Assembly: GCA_002350615.1 (NCBI GenBank)
Contig: DEFD01000028.1
Span: 218,731-282,730, forward strand
From: Bacteroidales bacterium UBA2861
GTDB taxonomy: Bacteria; Bacteroidota; Bacteroidia; Bacteroidales; UBA932
Reading direction: 5' to 3'
DNA length: 64,000 nucleotides
A program made the position numbers and the translations under genes. The first letter of the stretch is position 1. Each line of letters starts with the position of its first letter. Below the pieces are notes generated by a model that did not search any database, had not been told where the DNA came from, and saw only the letters and a program-made list of their open reading frames with translations. Positions 34,674-42,486 of this stretch are shown in pieces.

Positions 34674-34717
34674 ACAAAAATAAAAACATTCGGTCAAAAT
34701 CGCAAAAGGGGATTGGT
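34674..34717. repeat. 43-bp direct repeat, copy 2 (Rhs promoter side)
   Basis: Second copy of the repeat at 27507-27549, with one extra G. It lies between the Rhs gene and the divergent glycogen synthase gene. Confidence 0.95.
34675..34706 (-). promoter_or_regulatory. Rhs gene promoter inside the direct repeat
   Basis: TTTG (34703-34706), 20 bases, then TATTTTTG (34675-34682) on the minus strand, identical to the ftsX promoter. The transcript would start about 16 bases before the Rhs ATG. Confidence 0.75.
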
Positions 34718-34808
34718 ATGTAGGCGAAAATTAAGCGGCAGGGAACTGCTTGAAACAAAGTAAGTTCGTTATTTTTCAAATCTTTAGCCACTTTTCGAGA
34801 AAATTTCG

Positions 34809-34816
34809 TACCTTTG
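34809..34816 (+). promoter_or_regulatory. -7 box of glycogen synthase gene
   Basis: TACCTTTG ends 5 bases before the ATG, which predicts an almost leaderless transcript. No clear -33 element. Confidence 0.5.
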
Positions 34817-34821
34817 TTAAA

Positions 34822-35640
34822 ATGGCCGAAAATTTAAAGAAAGTACTTTTTGTAAGCTCCGAGATTTATCCATATCTCCCGGAGTCTGAAATTGCAAAGA
34901 TCGGAAGGTATCTTCCGCAGGGCATACAGGAGCGCAAGAGGGAAATCCGCGCTTTCATGCCCCGTTATGGTTGCATCAACGAACGCAAGCACCAGTTGCA
35001 TGAAGTTATCCGGCTGTCCGGAATGAACATCATTATAAGCGACGTCGACAGGCCGCTGATCATCCGCGTGGCATCCATCGCCGCCGCCAGGATACAGGTT
35101 TACTTCATCGACAACGAGGACTACTTCAAGCGCAAGGCTGTATATGCCGATATTGCCGACAATTTCTTCGAAGACAACGACGAGCGTGCGATCTTCTTCG
35201 CCCGCGGCGTCATGGAAACCGTGAAGAAGCTGCGCTGGGCGCCGGACATCATCCATTGCCACGGATGGTTCTCCCACCTCGTGCCGGCATACCTCAAGAA
35301 AGCATACAAGGACGACCCCATCTTCTCCGGCAGCAAGGTAGTACTGTCCCTCTATGACGATACGCCCGCAGGCCCGTTCAGCAAGGACTTCGCCGCCAAG
35401 GCCGCCTTCGGAGGGGTTTCCGCCGAAGACCTGCCTATTTTCGGGGCTCCCGGTGGCATAAATCTTGCTAAAACGGCTGCAAAGTACTCAGACGGCATCA
35501 TTCTCGGTTCCGACTCGGTTCCGAAGGAAGTGGTGGCCTACTGCAAGGAGCAGGGGCTCCCCATCCTCAAATATGATGGCGCGAAAATGAAGGACGGAAG
35601 TTATATGGATGAGTACAATGCATTCTATGACCAGGTTTGA
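34822..35640 (+). CDS. Stand-alone glycogen/starch synthase N-terminal (GT5) domain protein
   Basis: A 272-aa protein similar to the N-terminal half of GT5 glycogen synthases: KKVLFVSSEIYPYLPESEIA at the start (the ADP-glucose-binding KxGG-like motif is degenerate, SEIAKIG), then IIHCHGWFSHLVPAYLKKAY and SDGIILGSDSVP. Full GT5 enzymes have about 475 residues and a C-terminal Rossmann domain, missing here. Short proteins of this kind followed by a DUF4270 gene are common in Bacteroidetes, so this is the native form, not a truncation. Whether it is catalytic is unclear. The next gene starts 14 bases before its stop. Confidence 0.85.
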   Translation: MAENLKKVLFVSSEIYPYLPESEIAKIGRYLPQGIQERKREIRAFMPRYGCINERKHQLHEVIRLSGMNIIISDVDRPLIIRVASIAAARIQVYFIDNEDYFKRKAVYADIADNFFEDNDERAIFFARGVMETVKKLRWAPDIIHCHGWFSHLVPAYLKKAYKDDPIFSGSKVVLSLYDDTPAGPFSKDFAAKAAFGGVSAEDLPIFGAPGGINLAKTAAKYSDGIILGSDSVPKEVVAYCKEQGLPILKYDGAKMKDGSYMDEYNAFYDQV

Positions 35641-37258
35641 AAGGATATTTCCGGCGATTGCGGCAGTTAGTTTCTGCTGCTTTTCCTGCATAAAGACAGA
35701 TGATACAGTGGGCGGGAACATGATTCCCGTTTCCCATACCTACAAGGTGGTTTCCCCGAAAGCCGTCCCGATAGGGGCAAAAATGCTCACCGCGGACAGT
35801 CTTTCAGGTTTTTCATCTTCCAGAATCACGATCGGGGCCATCCGTCAGAGCGGCGAACTCGGGCTGAGCACCCGCAGCTGCTGCCTTACCCTGGTGCCGA
35901 TGCTGAGGGATATGGACTGGGGAGAAAACCCCAGCTTCCGTCAGTTCCATTTCAGCGCTTCGAGGGATTCCGTATCGGTTGCGGACAAGAGCCAGACCGA
36001 CATCCTGCAAAGCGTTTACGTCTATGAACTGAACGAGCGCATGGATCCGGACAAGCTGTTCGCCTGCAACGCCGAAGTGGCCCACGGAAGTACCCCCGTC
36101 ACATCCGGAATTCCGGTCATCAACGGCAAGGATTCCCTTTCTTTCAATTTCTCCCGCGAGTTCGGGCAGAAGTATATGGGAATCAGTTCCGACGACCTTA
36201 CCAGCCTGGAAACATATCTGGACAAATATCCCGGCATATATATCGGCACCGACGAGCCGCTGGGCGACGGAGGCCGCATCAATATCTTCGACCTTCAGCT
36301 CGGCTACGAAAGCGGCTATCTGACCGGCAGCTTCGCCGAACTCAAGTTCCGGTCCACCTGGAAGGGCGTGGAGAAAGACAGCTCCTTCTTCTTCTGGTTC
36401 AGCCCCACCCGTTTCTGCGACATGGATTCCCTGTTCACGGCGTCCGCCACGGGCAGTTTCCCACAGTATTGCCTCAACCTTACCGGTCAGGACGCGGCAT
36501 CGGCTTCGGCTGCTGGAGACGCCACCGACTATATCCTGGTGGAAGGCGGCGGCGGACTCAAGCCTGTAGTATCTGCACGGTTCCTGCGCGATAAGGTAAG
36601 GGAGATCATCTCGGCCGAAGGCGACGACCCTTCGAAAGCCATCATAAACCGTGCAACCCTGACTTTCCCCCTGGAACCTTCGGACGAGGCTTTCGAGCTC
36701 ATGTACAAGGTGCCGGAAATCCTCAGCCCGACCTGCCGCATCGTCACGGACACAAGCGTCAGTTTCATGGGACTCACGGACGCCAGCGACAGCTACGAAA
36801 ACCAGGGAGACATAAACCGTTCCCGCCTTGTTTACGCCCCTGACATAACCTACCATGTGCAGGAGCTCGTGAAAATGAGCGACGACAATGAGAAACTGCT
36901 GAACGGCAGTTACGACATCTGGCTCCTTATCATGCATAACGACCAGATCACCACAACGACCACCGGCAACCAGGATATGAGCGACTATTACAACTACCTG
37001 GCTTACCAGAGCTATATGGGCAGCATGTACGGCGGCGGTTACGGCGGATACGGGTACGGAGGTTACGGCGACTATTATTCCAATTATTACAATTACGCCC
37101 TCATGGCGCAGTATTACGGGAGTTCGTCCACTTCCACAAGCACCAGCGCCCAGCTGGACAGGGACCGTTACTACTTCCTGAAACTATACGGGCCGCAGGC
37201 GGCGGATGAGAGCAAGAGGCCGACCTTCAAATTTACCTATTCTGTTCCGAATAAGTAA
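35627..37258 (+). CDS. DUF4270 family lipoprotein
   Basis: A 543-aa protein with a lipoprotein signal (TRFERIFPAIAAVSFCCFSC, Cys acylation) and IKTDDTVGGNMIP directly after. This is the typical DUF4270 beginning. The function is not known. Near the C-terminus (coded at about 37018-37100) is a Gly/Tyr-rich run (GGGYGGYGYGGYGDYYSNYY) followed by Ser/Thr repeats, then a conserved ending (YYFLKLYGPQAADESKRPTF). Starts at 35609 and 35618 are also in frame; 35627 is used because it directly precedes the signal peptide. It overlaps the glycogen synthase gene and forms a two-gene unit. Confidence 0.85.
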   Translation: MTRFERIFPAIAAVSFCCFSCIKTDDTVGGNMIPVSHTYKVVSPKAVPIGAKMLTADSLSGFSSSRITIGAIRQSGELGLSTRSCCLTLVPMLRDMDWGENPSFRQFHFSASRDSVSVADKSQTDILQSVYVYELNERMDPDKLFACNAEVAHGSTPVTSGIPVINGKDSLSFNFSREFGQKYMGISSDDLTSLETYLDKYPGIYIGTDEPLGDGGRINIFDLQLGYESGYLTGSFAELKFRSTWKGVEKDSSFFFWFSPTRFCDMDSLFTASATGSFPQYCLNLTGQDAASASAAGDATDYILVEGGGGLKPVVSARFLRDKVREIISAEGDDPSKAIINRATLTFPLEPSDEAFELMYKVPEILSPTCRIVTDTSVSFMGLTDASDSYENQGDINRSRLVYAPDITYHVQELVKMSDDNEKLLNGSYDIWLLIMHNDQITTTTTGNQDMSDYYNYLAYQSYMGSMYGGGYGGYGYGGYGDYYSNYYNYALMAQYYGSSSTSTSTSAQLDRDRYYFLKLYGPQAADESKRPTFKFTYSVPNK

Positions 37259-37259
37259 G

Positions 37260-37328
37260 GCAGCCCTTCGGCTGCGTCATTAGGGGCCCGCCCCTAATAT
37301 ACCCCGGCCTGCAGAAGCAGGCTTGTCA
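37260..37328. repeat. Three tandem short hairpins
   Basis: Right after the DUF4270 stop: GCAGCC-CTTC-GGCTGC, then TTAGGGGC-CC-GCCCCTAA, then GCCTGC-AGAA-GCAGGC. Each is a perfect or near-perfect stem with a 2-4 base loop, and none has a T run. They sit before the terminator at 37352-37386. Confidence 0.7.
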
Positions 37329-37351
37329 ATTTGTTCCGATTCTTGCAAAAT

Positions 37352-37386
37352 AAAAAACCGGGCGCTCAAGCGTCCGGTTTTGTTTT
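37352..37386. terminator. Bidirectional terminator between DUF4270 and acpP
   Basis: The stem ACCGGGCG/CGTCCGGT (one G-U pair) is flanked by A-rich and T-rich runs on both sides, so it can end transcripts of both convergent genes. Confidence 0.8.
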
Positions 37387-37402
37387 ATCTTTGGTGGAGA
37401 TA

Positions 37403-37645
37403 TTAACCAAGCTTTTCGGCAACCTTGTCGATAGCGTCCTTCACGGTGGCGATAGTGTTGGTTTCCTCATCGGGAATCTTTACTCCGAAGACTTTCTCGA
37501 ATTCCATAAGGAGTTCTACGGTGTCAAGGGAATCAGCGCCAAGGTCATTGGTGAAGTTTGCGGATTCGGTAACCTCGGAAGGTTCTACGCCGAGTTTGTC
37601 GACGATAATCTCCTTCACTTTCTTTACGATTTCTGCGTATTCCAT
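37403..37645 (-). CDS. acpP: Acyl carrier protein
   Basis: An 80-aa acidic protein carrying growing fatty acyl chains. The phosphopantetheine attachment motif is GADSLDTVELLMEFE (Ser in DSL). It starts MEYAEIVKKVKEIIVDKLGV. It stands alone: fabF, the usual neighbour, is not adjacent. It has its own promoter and terminator. Confidence 0.97.
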   Translation of the reverse strand: MEYAEIVKKVKEIIVDKLGVEPSEVTESANFTNDLGADSLDTVELLMEFEKVFGVKIPDEETNTIATVKDAIDKVAEKLG

Positions 37646-37695
37646 AATAGCTTTATTTAGATAATTTATTTAGTACTTTCGTCTAAAGGCAGGTG

Positions 37696-37726
37696 CAAAG
37701 TTACTAAAAATATTTATATCTGCAAA
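37696..37726 (-). promoter_or_regulatory. acpP: acpP promoter
   Basis: TTTG (37723-37726), 19 bases, then TAACTTTG (37696-37703) on the minus strand, giving a leader of about 47 bases. The -33 element lies within the 3' end of pnuC. Confidence 0.65.
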
Positions 37727-38466
37727 TCCTCCTCCCGGCGGCTCAGACGCATCCAGATGCGTATCGCGTTGAGTCCGTTAAGCAGATAAAAGAAGTATTT
37801 TATAAACATTACAACCGCATATCCGGAGTCCGCACCCTCGCGGGATGCGGTGATGATGGCGACCGCCCAGAGCGCCATATTCGATAGATTCACCAGAGTC
37901 CAGATGTACCACTGTTCCACGAAAGCGAAGGTCATCATGACTATGGCGATGATGGTCGCTCCCGTGGCAAGGGCGTCGGTAATCATCTTCGCCGGAACGG
38001 CGGATCCGATGTCGCTCTTGGCAGAAAGATAGGAAACACCGAAGGCGACGCATACGGCAGCCACATACCCAAGGGCCACATAGAACCACTTCCTGCCGTT
38101 CATGCGCTGGGCTTTCACCTCGTTATGCGTCGTTGTACCCTTGCGGCGCCAGCTGATGAAGCCTACCACATCCATGGGGATGAAATAGAACAGATAGAGA
38201 AGGAACATGGAGGTGGTGCCGTTGCGCCAGAGCAGATAAGTCTCTATCACGGCGCCAAGTCCGCCTATCACGAAATTGAGGATCTTCCCCTGCGCGGCAA
38301 GGATGGTGCTGGTAACGCCGAACATCGCACCCACCGCAGCCACTATCTGTATGGTTGTTTCACCAGGATTCGCCTTGATTTTCAGGATGCTGACAATCAG
38401 CACGCTGATAAGCATGCCGAAGAAGATGAAGTAATTGAATAACTCTGTAGATTTCTTTTCACCCAT
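37714..38466 (-). CDS. pnuC: PnuC-family nicotinamide riboside (or vitamin) transporter
   Basis: A 250-aa inner-membrane protein with about seven hydrophobic helices. The segments VIGGLGAVIETYLLWRNGTT, YFIPMDVVGFISWRR and EQWYIWTLVNLSNMALW fit the PnuC facilitator family. Some Bacteroidetes relatives carry thiamine, but I find no TPP riboswitch upstream: the -7 box is only 9 bases from the ATG. The start at 38466 (MGEKKSTELF) is chosen; the longer open frame runs into a palindromic repeat. Confidence 0.82.
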   Translation of the reverse strand: MGEKKSTELFNYFIFFGMLISVLIVSILKIKANPGETTIQIVAAVGAMFGVTSTILAAQGKILNFVIGGLGAVIETYLLWRNGTTSMFLLYLFYFIPMDVVGFISWRRKGTTTHNEVKAQRMNGRKWFYVALGYVAAVCVAFGVSYLSAKSDIGSAVPAKMITDALATGATIIAIVMMTFAFVEQWYIWTLVNLSNMALWAVAIITASREGADSGYAVVMFIKYFFYLLNGLNAIRIWMRLSRREEDLQI

Positions 38467-38474
38467 AATGGCTG

Positions 38475-38482
38475 CAAAGATA
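38475..38482 (-). promoter_or_regulatory. pnuC: -7 box of pnuC
   Basis: TATCTTTG on the minus strand, 8 bases from the ATG, predicting a leader of about 5 bases. Confidence 0.55.
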
Positions 38483-38506
38483 GCATTAATTTCCGAACCT
38501 GGGGTG

Positions 38507-38578
38507 TTGGGTTTACATGCACCTGCCACCCCCGGCTAGGGGGATGGGCCCTTTAGGGAGGGGGTCGTGCAAACCCAA
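38507..38578. repeat. 72-bp palindromic REP/MITE-like element
   Basis: The outer arms TTGGGTTT-aca-TGCAC and GTGCAAACCCAA pair, and the interior holds a G/C-rich second palindrome with CACCCCC, CTAGGGGG and GGGAGGGGGT around GGGCCC. It lies between uvrC and pnuC, carries no gene, and differs in composition from its surroundings. The structure fits a REP-like element or small non-autonomous repeat. It could also serve as the uvrC terminator. Confidence 0.65.
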
Positions 38579-38595
38579 TATCCAGGGGTCGGATT

Positions 38596-40386
38596 TCAGG
38601 CTTTCAGGGCTTCCAAGATGCGGGCGGCAAGAACCGGCCCTACAAAGGAGGCAAGGTCCTCCTGCCCGGCGGCTGCAATGCGGGCCACACTGCCATAATG
38701 AAGTAGAAGACGTTCCTCCGTCTGCTTGCCCACCCCTTTGATTTCGCTCAGCGCCGACTTCACCGCCGCTTTGCTGCGCAGACTGCGGTGGAAGGTGATG
38801 CCGAAGCGGTGGGCTTCGTCGCGTATCTGCTGCAAGACTTTAAGGGCCTGGGAGTTACGATCCAGGAAAAGAGGATATGGATCGCCCACCCGGATCACTT
38901 CTTCAAGCCTCTTTGCGAGGCCCACCACGGTAAGTTTGTCCTGCAGGCCCAGTTCGCAAAGCGCCTGCCATGCAAACTCCAGCTGGCCCTTGCCTCCGTC
39001 TATCACAACGAGCTGCGGAAGGTCGTCCGGAGACTCGGCCATAAGCCTTGAGTAACGCCGGTTCACTACTTCTTTCATGGAAGCATAGTCGTTGGCGCCG
39101 ATGACCGTCTTGATCTTGAACTTGCGGTAGTCCTTCTTGCTCGGACGGGCGCCGCGGAACACCACGCAGCTCGCCACCGGGTTGGTTCCCTGGATATTGG
39201 AGTTGTCGAAGCATTCTATATGCTCGGGCAGTTCCTTCATGCCGAGGGCGGTCCTGAGTTCCTCGAGGACGCTGCGGCGGAACTCGTCCGGATCGGTATG
39301 CGCCTTTTGCTTTATGGTGTTGAAATGATATTCACGGGCATTTTTCGCGCTGAGTTCCAGCAGCGAAAGCTTATCGCCCTTCACGGGAACGACGTAGTGG
39401 ACGCCGGGGAACTGCACATCCGGCTCGAAAGGAACGACTATTTCCTTTCCGAGCGTGCCGAACTTGCTCTCTATCTCGGCGATGAACTCGCTCAGAACCG
39501 CTTCTGGAGCCTCTTCTATCTGCATCCTGAAGCCAAGATTGAGACTCTGCACTATGGCTCCGCCGCGCACCCTGAGGAAATTGCCGTAGGCATCGGGCCC
39601 GTCGAAGACGAGGCTGAAGCAATCCGCATCGTTGTCCCTGGAAGAAGTGATGATGCTGCGTGAATAATGCTTCTGGAGCCGTCCTATTCGGTCTTTGTAC
39701 TCCTGCGCAGTCTCGAAATCGAGGCGTTCCGCCGCCTCTTTCATGGAAGCTTCGTATCTCCTTATCACATCGCCGAGGCCGCCTTTAAGCATCGCCTTTA
39801 TCTCCGCTATCCAGGACCCGTATTCCTCCATGCTGACGGCGCCTACGCAGCAACCTTTGCACTTACCTATATGGAAGTCCAGGCAGGGCCGGATCTTGCC
39901 GCGGAGAATCGTGCTGGAATCTATCTTATGGCGGCAGGAACGCAGGGGCCAGGTCTTTTCGAAGAACTCCAGGAGGCCGCGCGCATGCATTACAGTGCTG
40001 TAGGGGCCGAAATATTCCGAGCCGTTCTTCTCCAGACGCCGCGTGAGGTACACCCTCGGATAAGGCTCGGAGGTGACGCATATCCAGGGGTAGGTCTTGC
40101 TGTCCTTGAGAAGGATGTTATAGCGCGGCTTGTACTGCTTTATGAGATTGTTCTCCAGCAGCAGCGCATCCGCCTCGCTGTCAACCACGCTGTACTGCAG
40201 ATCCGCTATCTTGCTCACCAGGATGCGGGTTTTGGTGTTGAGTCTCTCAGGAGGCACGAAATACTGCGCCACCCGTTTGTGGATATCCTTCGCCTTACCC
40301 ACATAGATGACATTCCCCGCGGAGTCGTAATACCTGTAAACTCCCGGGGAATGAGGCAGAAGCGATATTTTATCGCGTATTTCCAA
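38596..40386 (-). CDS. uvrC: Excinuclease ABC subunit C
   Basis: Makes both incisions in nucleotide excision repair. At 596 aa it has the GIY-YIG domain (LPHSPGVYRYYDSAGNVIYV, GKAKDIHKR) at residues 10-90, a UVR motif (about 205-240), the RNase H-like C-terminal nuclease (ECFDNSNIQG; LVVIDGGKGQL) and a helix-hairpin-helix end (LSEIKGVGKQTEERLL). The only suitable start is TTG at 40384-40386, directly after the in-frame tlpA stop codon with no gap; no ATG occurs in the first 70 codons. Confidence 0.95.
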   Translation of the reverse strand: MEIRDKISLLPHSPGVYRYYDSAGNVIYVGKAKDIHKRVAQYFVPPERLNTKTRILVSKIADLQYSVVDSEADALLLENNLIKQYKPRYNILLKDSKTYPWICVTSEPYPRVYLTRRLEKNGSEYFGPYSTVMHARGLLEFFEKTWPLRSCRHKIDSSTILRGKIRPCLDFHIGKCKGCCVGAVSMEEYGSWIAEIKAMLKGGLGDVIRRYEASMKEAAERLDFETAQEYKDRIGRLQKHYSRSIITSSRDNDADCFSLVFDGPDAYGNFLRVRGGAIVQSLNLGFRMQIEEAPEAVLSEFIAEIESKFGTLGKEIVVPFEPDVQFPGVHYVVPVKGDKLSLLELSAKNAREYHFNTIKQKAHTDPDEFRRSVLEELRTALGMKELPEHIECFDNSNIQGTNPVASCVVFRGARPSKKDYRKFKIKTVIGANDYASMKEVVNRRYSRLMAESPDDLPQLVVIDGGKGQLEFAWQALCELGLQDKLTVVGLAKRLEEVIRVGDPYPLFLDRNSQALKVLQQIRDEAHRFGITFHRSLRSKAAVKSALSEIKGVGKQTEERLLLHYGSVARIAAAGQEDLASFVGPVLAARILEALKA

Positions 40387-40938
40387 TTACTTGATAAGTT
40401 CGGAAAGGATTGCATCCAGGCCTTCGCCGCGGAGGGCGTCGCCTCTCTTGAGAATCTTTCCGTCAGGGCCTATTAGGATGAGCGTGGGGATACCTTCGAT
40501 TTTGTAAATCGATGTGGGGATCTTCTGTGCATCCACGATCTGGTTCCATACCACGCCGTGTTCCTTGGCGGCGATTTCAGTGTCCTCCACCTTGTCCCAC
40601 ACAGCTACGCTGAGCACGTCGAATTTATCGCCGTGATACTTCTCGTACGCAGCCTTGATATTGGGGATTTCGCGCTTGCAGGGCCCGCACCAGCTCGCCC
40701 AGAAATCGACAAGAAGATATTTTCCCTTGCCGGCATAGTCTGAGAGCTTTGCAACCGTACCGTCCGGCTGGGGAATGCTGAAATCGGTAAAGAGGTCTCC
40801 TTCATTGATTCCGCGTACAGGAGCCGCCGCCTCGGCCACTTTTGCCTGGGCCTCGGGAGCCGGAGAATTGTTCTTCTTTTTGCCGGCGCAGGAGAATGCA
40901 ACTGCTACGGCGAGGATGGTGATAAGTATCTTTTTCAT
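40387..40938 (-). CDS. TlpA/ResA-like thioredoxin-fold lipoprotein
   Basis: A 183-aa protein with a lipoprotein signal (MKKILITILAVAVAFSC, Cys acylation), then a low-complexity linker and an AhpC/TSA-Redoxin thioredoxin domain with VDFWASWCGPCKREIPNIKA (active-site CGPC near residue 84) and the cis-Pro segment IEGIPTLILIGPDGK. It probably reduces disulfides of envelope proteins. Its stop directly abuts the TTG start of uvrC, so the two are likely co-transcribed, though no shared function is evident. Confidence 0.9.
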   Translation of the reverse strand: MKKILITILAVAVAFSCAGKKKNNSPAPEAQAKVAEAAAPVRGINEGDLFTDFSIPQPDGTVAKLSDYAGKGKYLLVDFWASWCGPCKREIPNIKAAYEKYHGDKFDVLSVAVWDKVEDTEIAAKEHGVVWNQIVDAQKIPTSIYKIEGIPTLILIGPDGKILKRGDALRGEGLDAILSELIK

Positions 40939-40942
40939 ATTG

Positions 40943-40972
40943 CAAATATATAAAAAAGCAGCGACCGTACAA
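40943..40972 (-). promoter_or_regulatory. tlpA promoter
   Basis: TTG (40970-40972), 19 bases, then TATATTTG (40943-40950) on the minus strand. The -33 element lies in the loop of the rpsC terminator. The transcript would start at or one base before the ATG. Confidence 0.55.
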
Positions 40973-40982
40973 GGGCCGCTGC
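40952..40982 (-). terminator. Terminator of the rplC-rpsC block
   Basis: On the minus strand GCAGCGGCC pairs with GGTCGCTGC (one G-U) and is followed by TTTTTT. It closes the ribosomal block after rpsC, so rpsC is transcriptionally separated from any downstream gene. Confidence 0.85.
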
Positions 40983-41004
40983 CATTTTCGAAAGAAGCAA
41001 TAAA

Positions 41005-41763
41005 CTACTTGTTCTCCCTGCGTCCGCCACGACGGTCTCCGTCACGACGGCCTCCACGACGGTCACCGCCGCGTCCGCCGCTGCGCTGGCCGGAAGCCTG
41101 TGCATTGGCTGCTGCGAGGGCTGCGGGAGTGAGGTCCTGCTTGCCGTAACGTTCACCGTTGCAAATCCAAACCTTGATGCCGAGTGCACCAACCTTGGTA
41201 TTGGCAACTGCGAGGGCGTAGTCGATGTCTGCACGGAAAGTGTGCAGAGGAGTACGGCCTTCCTTGAACATTTCGCTGCGGGCCATTTCGGCGCCGCCTA
41301 CACGGCCTGCGATCTGAACCTTGATACCTTCGGCTCCGACGCGGATAGCGTTTGCAACTGCCATTTTGATGGCGCGGCGATAACTCACACGGCCTTCGAT
41401 CTGGCGGGCGATGCTGTCTGCCACGAAGTGGGCATCAACCTCAGGACGCTTGATTTCGTAGATATTGATCTGCACATCCTTGCCGGTCACCTTCTTGAGC
41501 TCTTCCTTGAGCTTGTCAACCTCGGTACCGCCCTTGCCGATAATGAAACCGGGACGGGCTGCATAGATGGTTACGGTGATGAGCTTGAGAGTGCGCTCGA
41601 TAACGATACGGCTGAGTCCGGCTTTTGCGAGACGGCCACCCAGATACTTGCGGATCTCGAAATCTTCCGCAATCTTTTCTGCATAGTTTCCACCGCACCA
41701 GTTGGAATCCCAACCGCGGGTGATACCTATTCTGTTGCTGATAGGATTAGTTTTCTGTCCCAT
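41005..41763 (-). CDS. rpsC: 30S ribosomal protein S3
   Basis: Small-subunit head protein at the mRNA entry channel. It is 252 aa with MGQKTNPISNRIGITRGWDS, a KH domain (PGFIIGKGGTEVDKLKEELK) and the S3 C-terminal domain (GRVGGAEMARSEMFKEGRTP). The last 30 residues are an Arg/Gly/Asp-rich tail with GGRGGDRRGGRRDGDRRGGR. Here rpsC is followed by a terminator, not by rplP. Confidence 0.97.
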   Translation of the reverse strand: MGQKTNPISNRIGITRGWDSNWCGGNYAEKIAEDFEIRKYLGGRLAKAGLSRIVIERTLKLITVTIYAARPGFIIGKGGTEVDKLKEELKKVTGKDVQINIYEIKRPEVDAHFVADSIARQIEGRVSYRRAIKMAVANAIRVGAEGIKVQIAGRVGGAEMARSEMFKEGRTPLHTFRADIDYALAVANTKVGALGIKVWICNGERYGKQDLTPAALAAANAQASGQRSGGRGGDRRGGRRDGDRRGGRRENK

Positions 41764-41764
41764 A

Positions 41765-42181
41765 TTATGCCTCCTCTACCGGTTTTTTGACATCAAGGAT
41801 TATAGTGACGTGGTTGCTGCGCTTGCGGATGCGGCCGGCCCTTCCCTGAGGGCAGGGGCGGATGCGCTTGAGCGTGCGGCCTTCGCCTACCATGATGGTC
41901 TTAACATAAACATTGCCGCTTTCGAGCTCCTTCGCGCTTTCGGGATTCTTTGCCTCCCAGTTTGCGATGGCGCTGCGCAGAAGCTTTTCAAGCCTGATGC
42001 TGGGTTCCCTCTTGGAGAAGTGCAGCAGGTCGAGAGCGCGGTTTACCTCGACGCCTCTTACGGTGTCGGCTACCAGGCGCATTTTGCGGGGCGATGTGGG
42101 TACATCGTTCAGTTTGGCAACAGCCGTGGCTTTCTTAGCTTCCTTGAAGCGTTCTGCCATAAGTCTTTTTCTCTTTCCCAT
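41765..42181 (-). CDS. rplV: 50S ribosomal protein L22
   Basis: Tunnel-lining large-subunit protein, 138 aa, with NDVPTSPRKMRLVADTVRGV and the C-terminal RGRAGRIRKRSNHVTIIL-like segment. The frame starts at 42181; an internal ATG eight codons in (MAERFKEAKK) is also possible. A GGAG lies about 9 bases upstream. It is one base away from rpsC. Confidence 0.95.
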   Translation of the reverse strand: MGKRKRLMAERFKEAKKATAVAKLNDVPTSPRKMRLVADTVRGVEVNRALDLLHFSKREPSIRLEKLLRSAIANWEAKNPESAKELESGNVYVKTIMVGEGRTLKRIRPCPQGRAGRIRKRSNHVTIILDVKKPVEEA

Positions 42182-42196
42182 TGTTCTGCTCTCCTG

Positions 42197-42466
42197 TTAC
42201 TTGTTGTTGCCTGCATGTCCGCGGAATGTGCGGGTAGGGGCGAATTCGCCGAGTTTGTGACCTACCATCTGTTCGGTGATATACACAGGGATAAACTTAT
42301 TCCCGTTGTGAACCGCAACAGTATGGCCGATGAAGTCAGGGGATATCATGCTGGCACGGGACCAGGTCTTGACAACCTCTTTCTTTTTGCTGCCGTCATT
42401 CATGGCAAGAATCCTCTTTTCGAGGGCTTCCTGAATGTACGGACCTTTTTTAAGTGAACGACTCAT
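42197..42466 (-). CDS. rpsS: 30S ribosomal protein S19
   Basis: Small-subunit head protein, 89 aa, starting MSRSLKKGPYIQEALEKRIL and containing RASMISPDFIGHTVAVHNG and HKLGEFAPTRTFRGHAG. It lies between rplB and rplV in standard order. Confidence 0.97.
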   Translation of the reverse strand: MSRSLKKGPYIQEALEKRILAMNDGSKKKEVVKTWSRASMISPDFIGHTVAVHNGNKFIPVYITEQMVGHKLGEFAPTRTFRGHAGNNK

Positions 42467-42486
42467 ATAATCTAAGTTTTATCCTG

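Noticed and set aside
38467..38506. TPP or other riboswitch upstream of pnuC
   Set aside because: The -7 box is 9 bases from the start codon, leaving no leader.
18209..41004. The 22.8-kb interval as a recent genomic island
   Set aside because: Apart from the Rhs locus it holds housekeeping genes (uppP, lpxH, ftsX, acpP, uvrC) with ordinary composition, and no integrase, IS or flanking repeat is visible. A rearrangement fits better.
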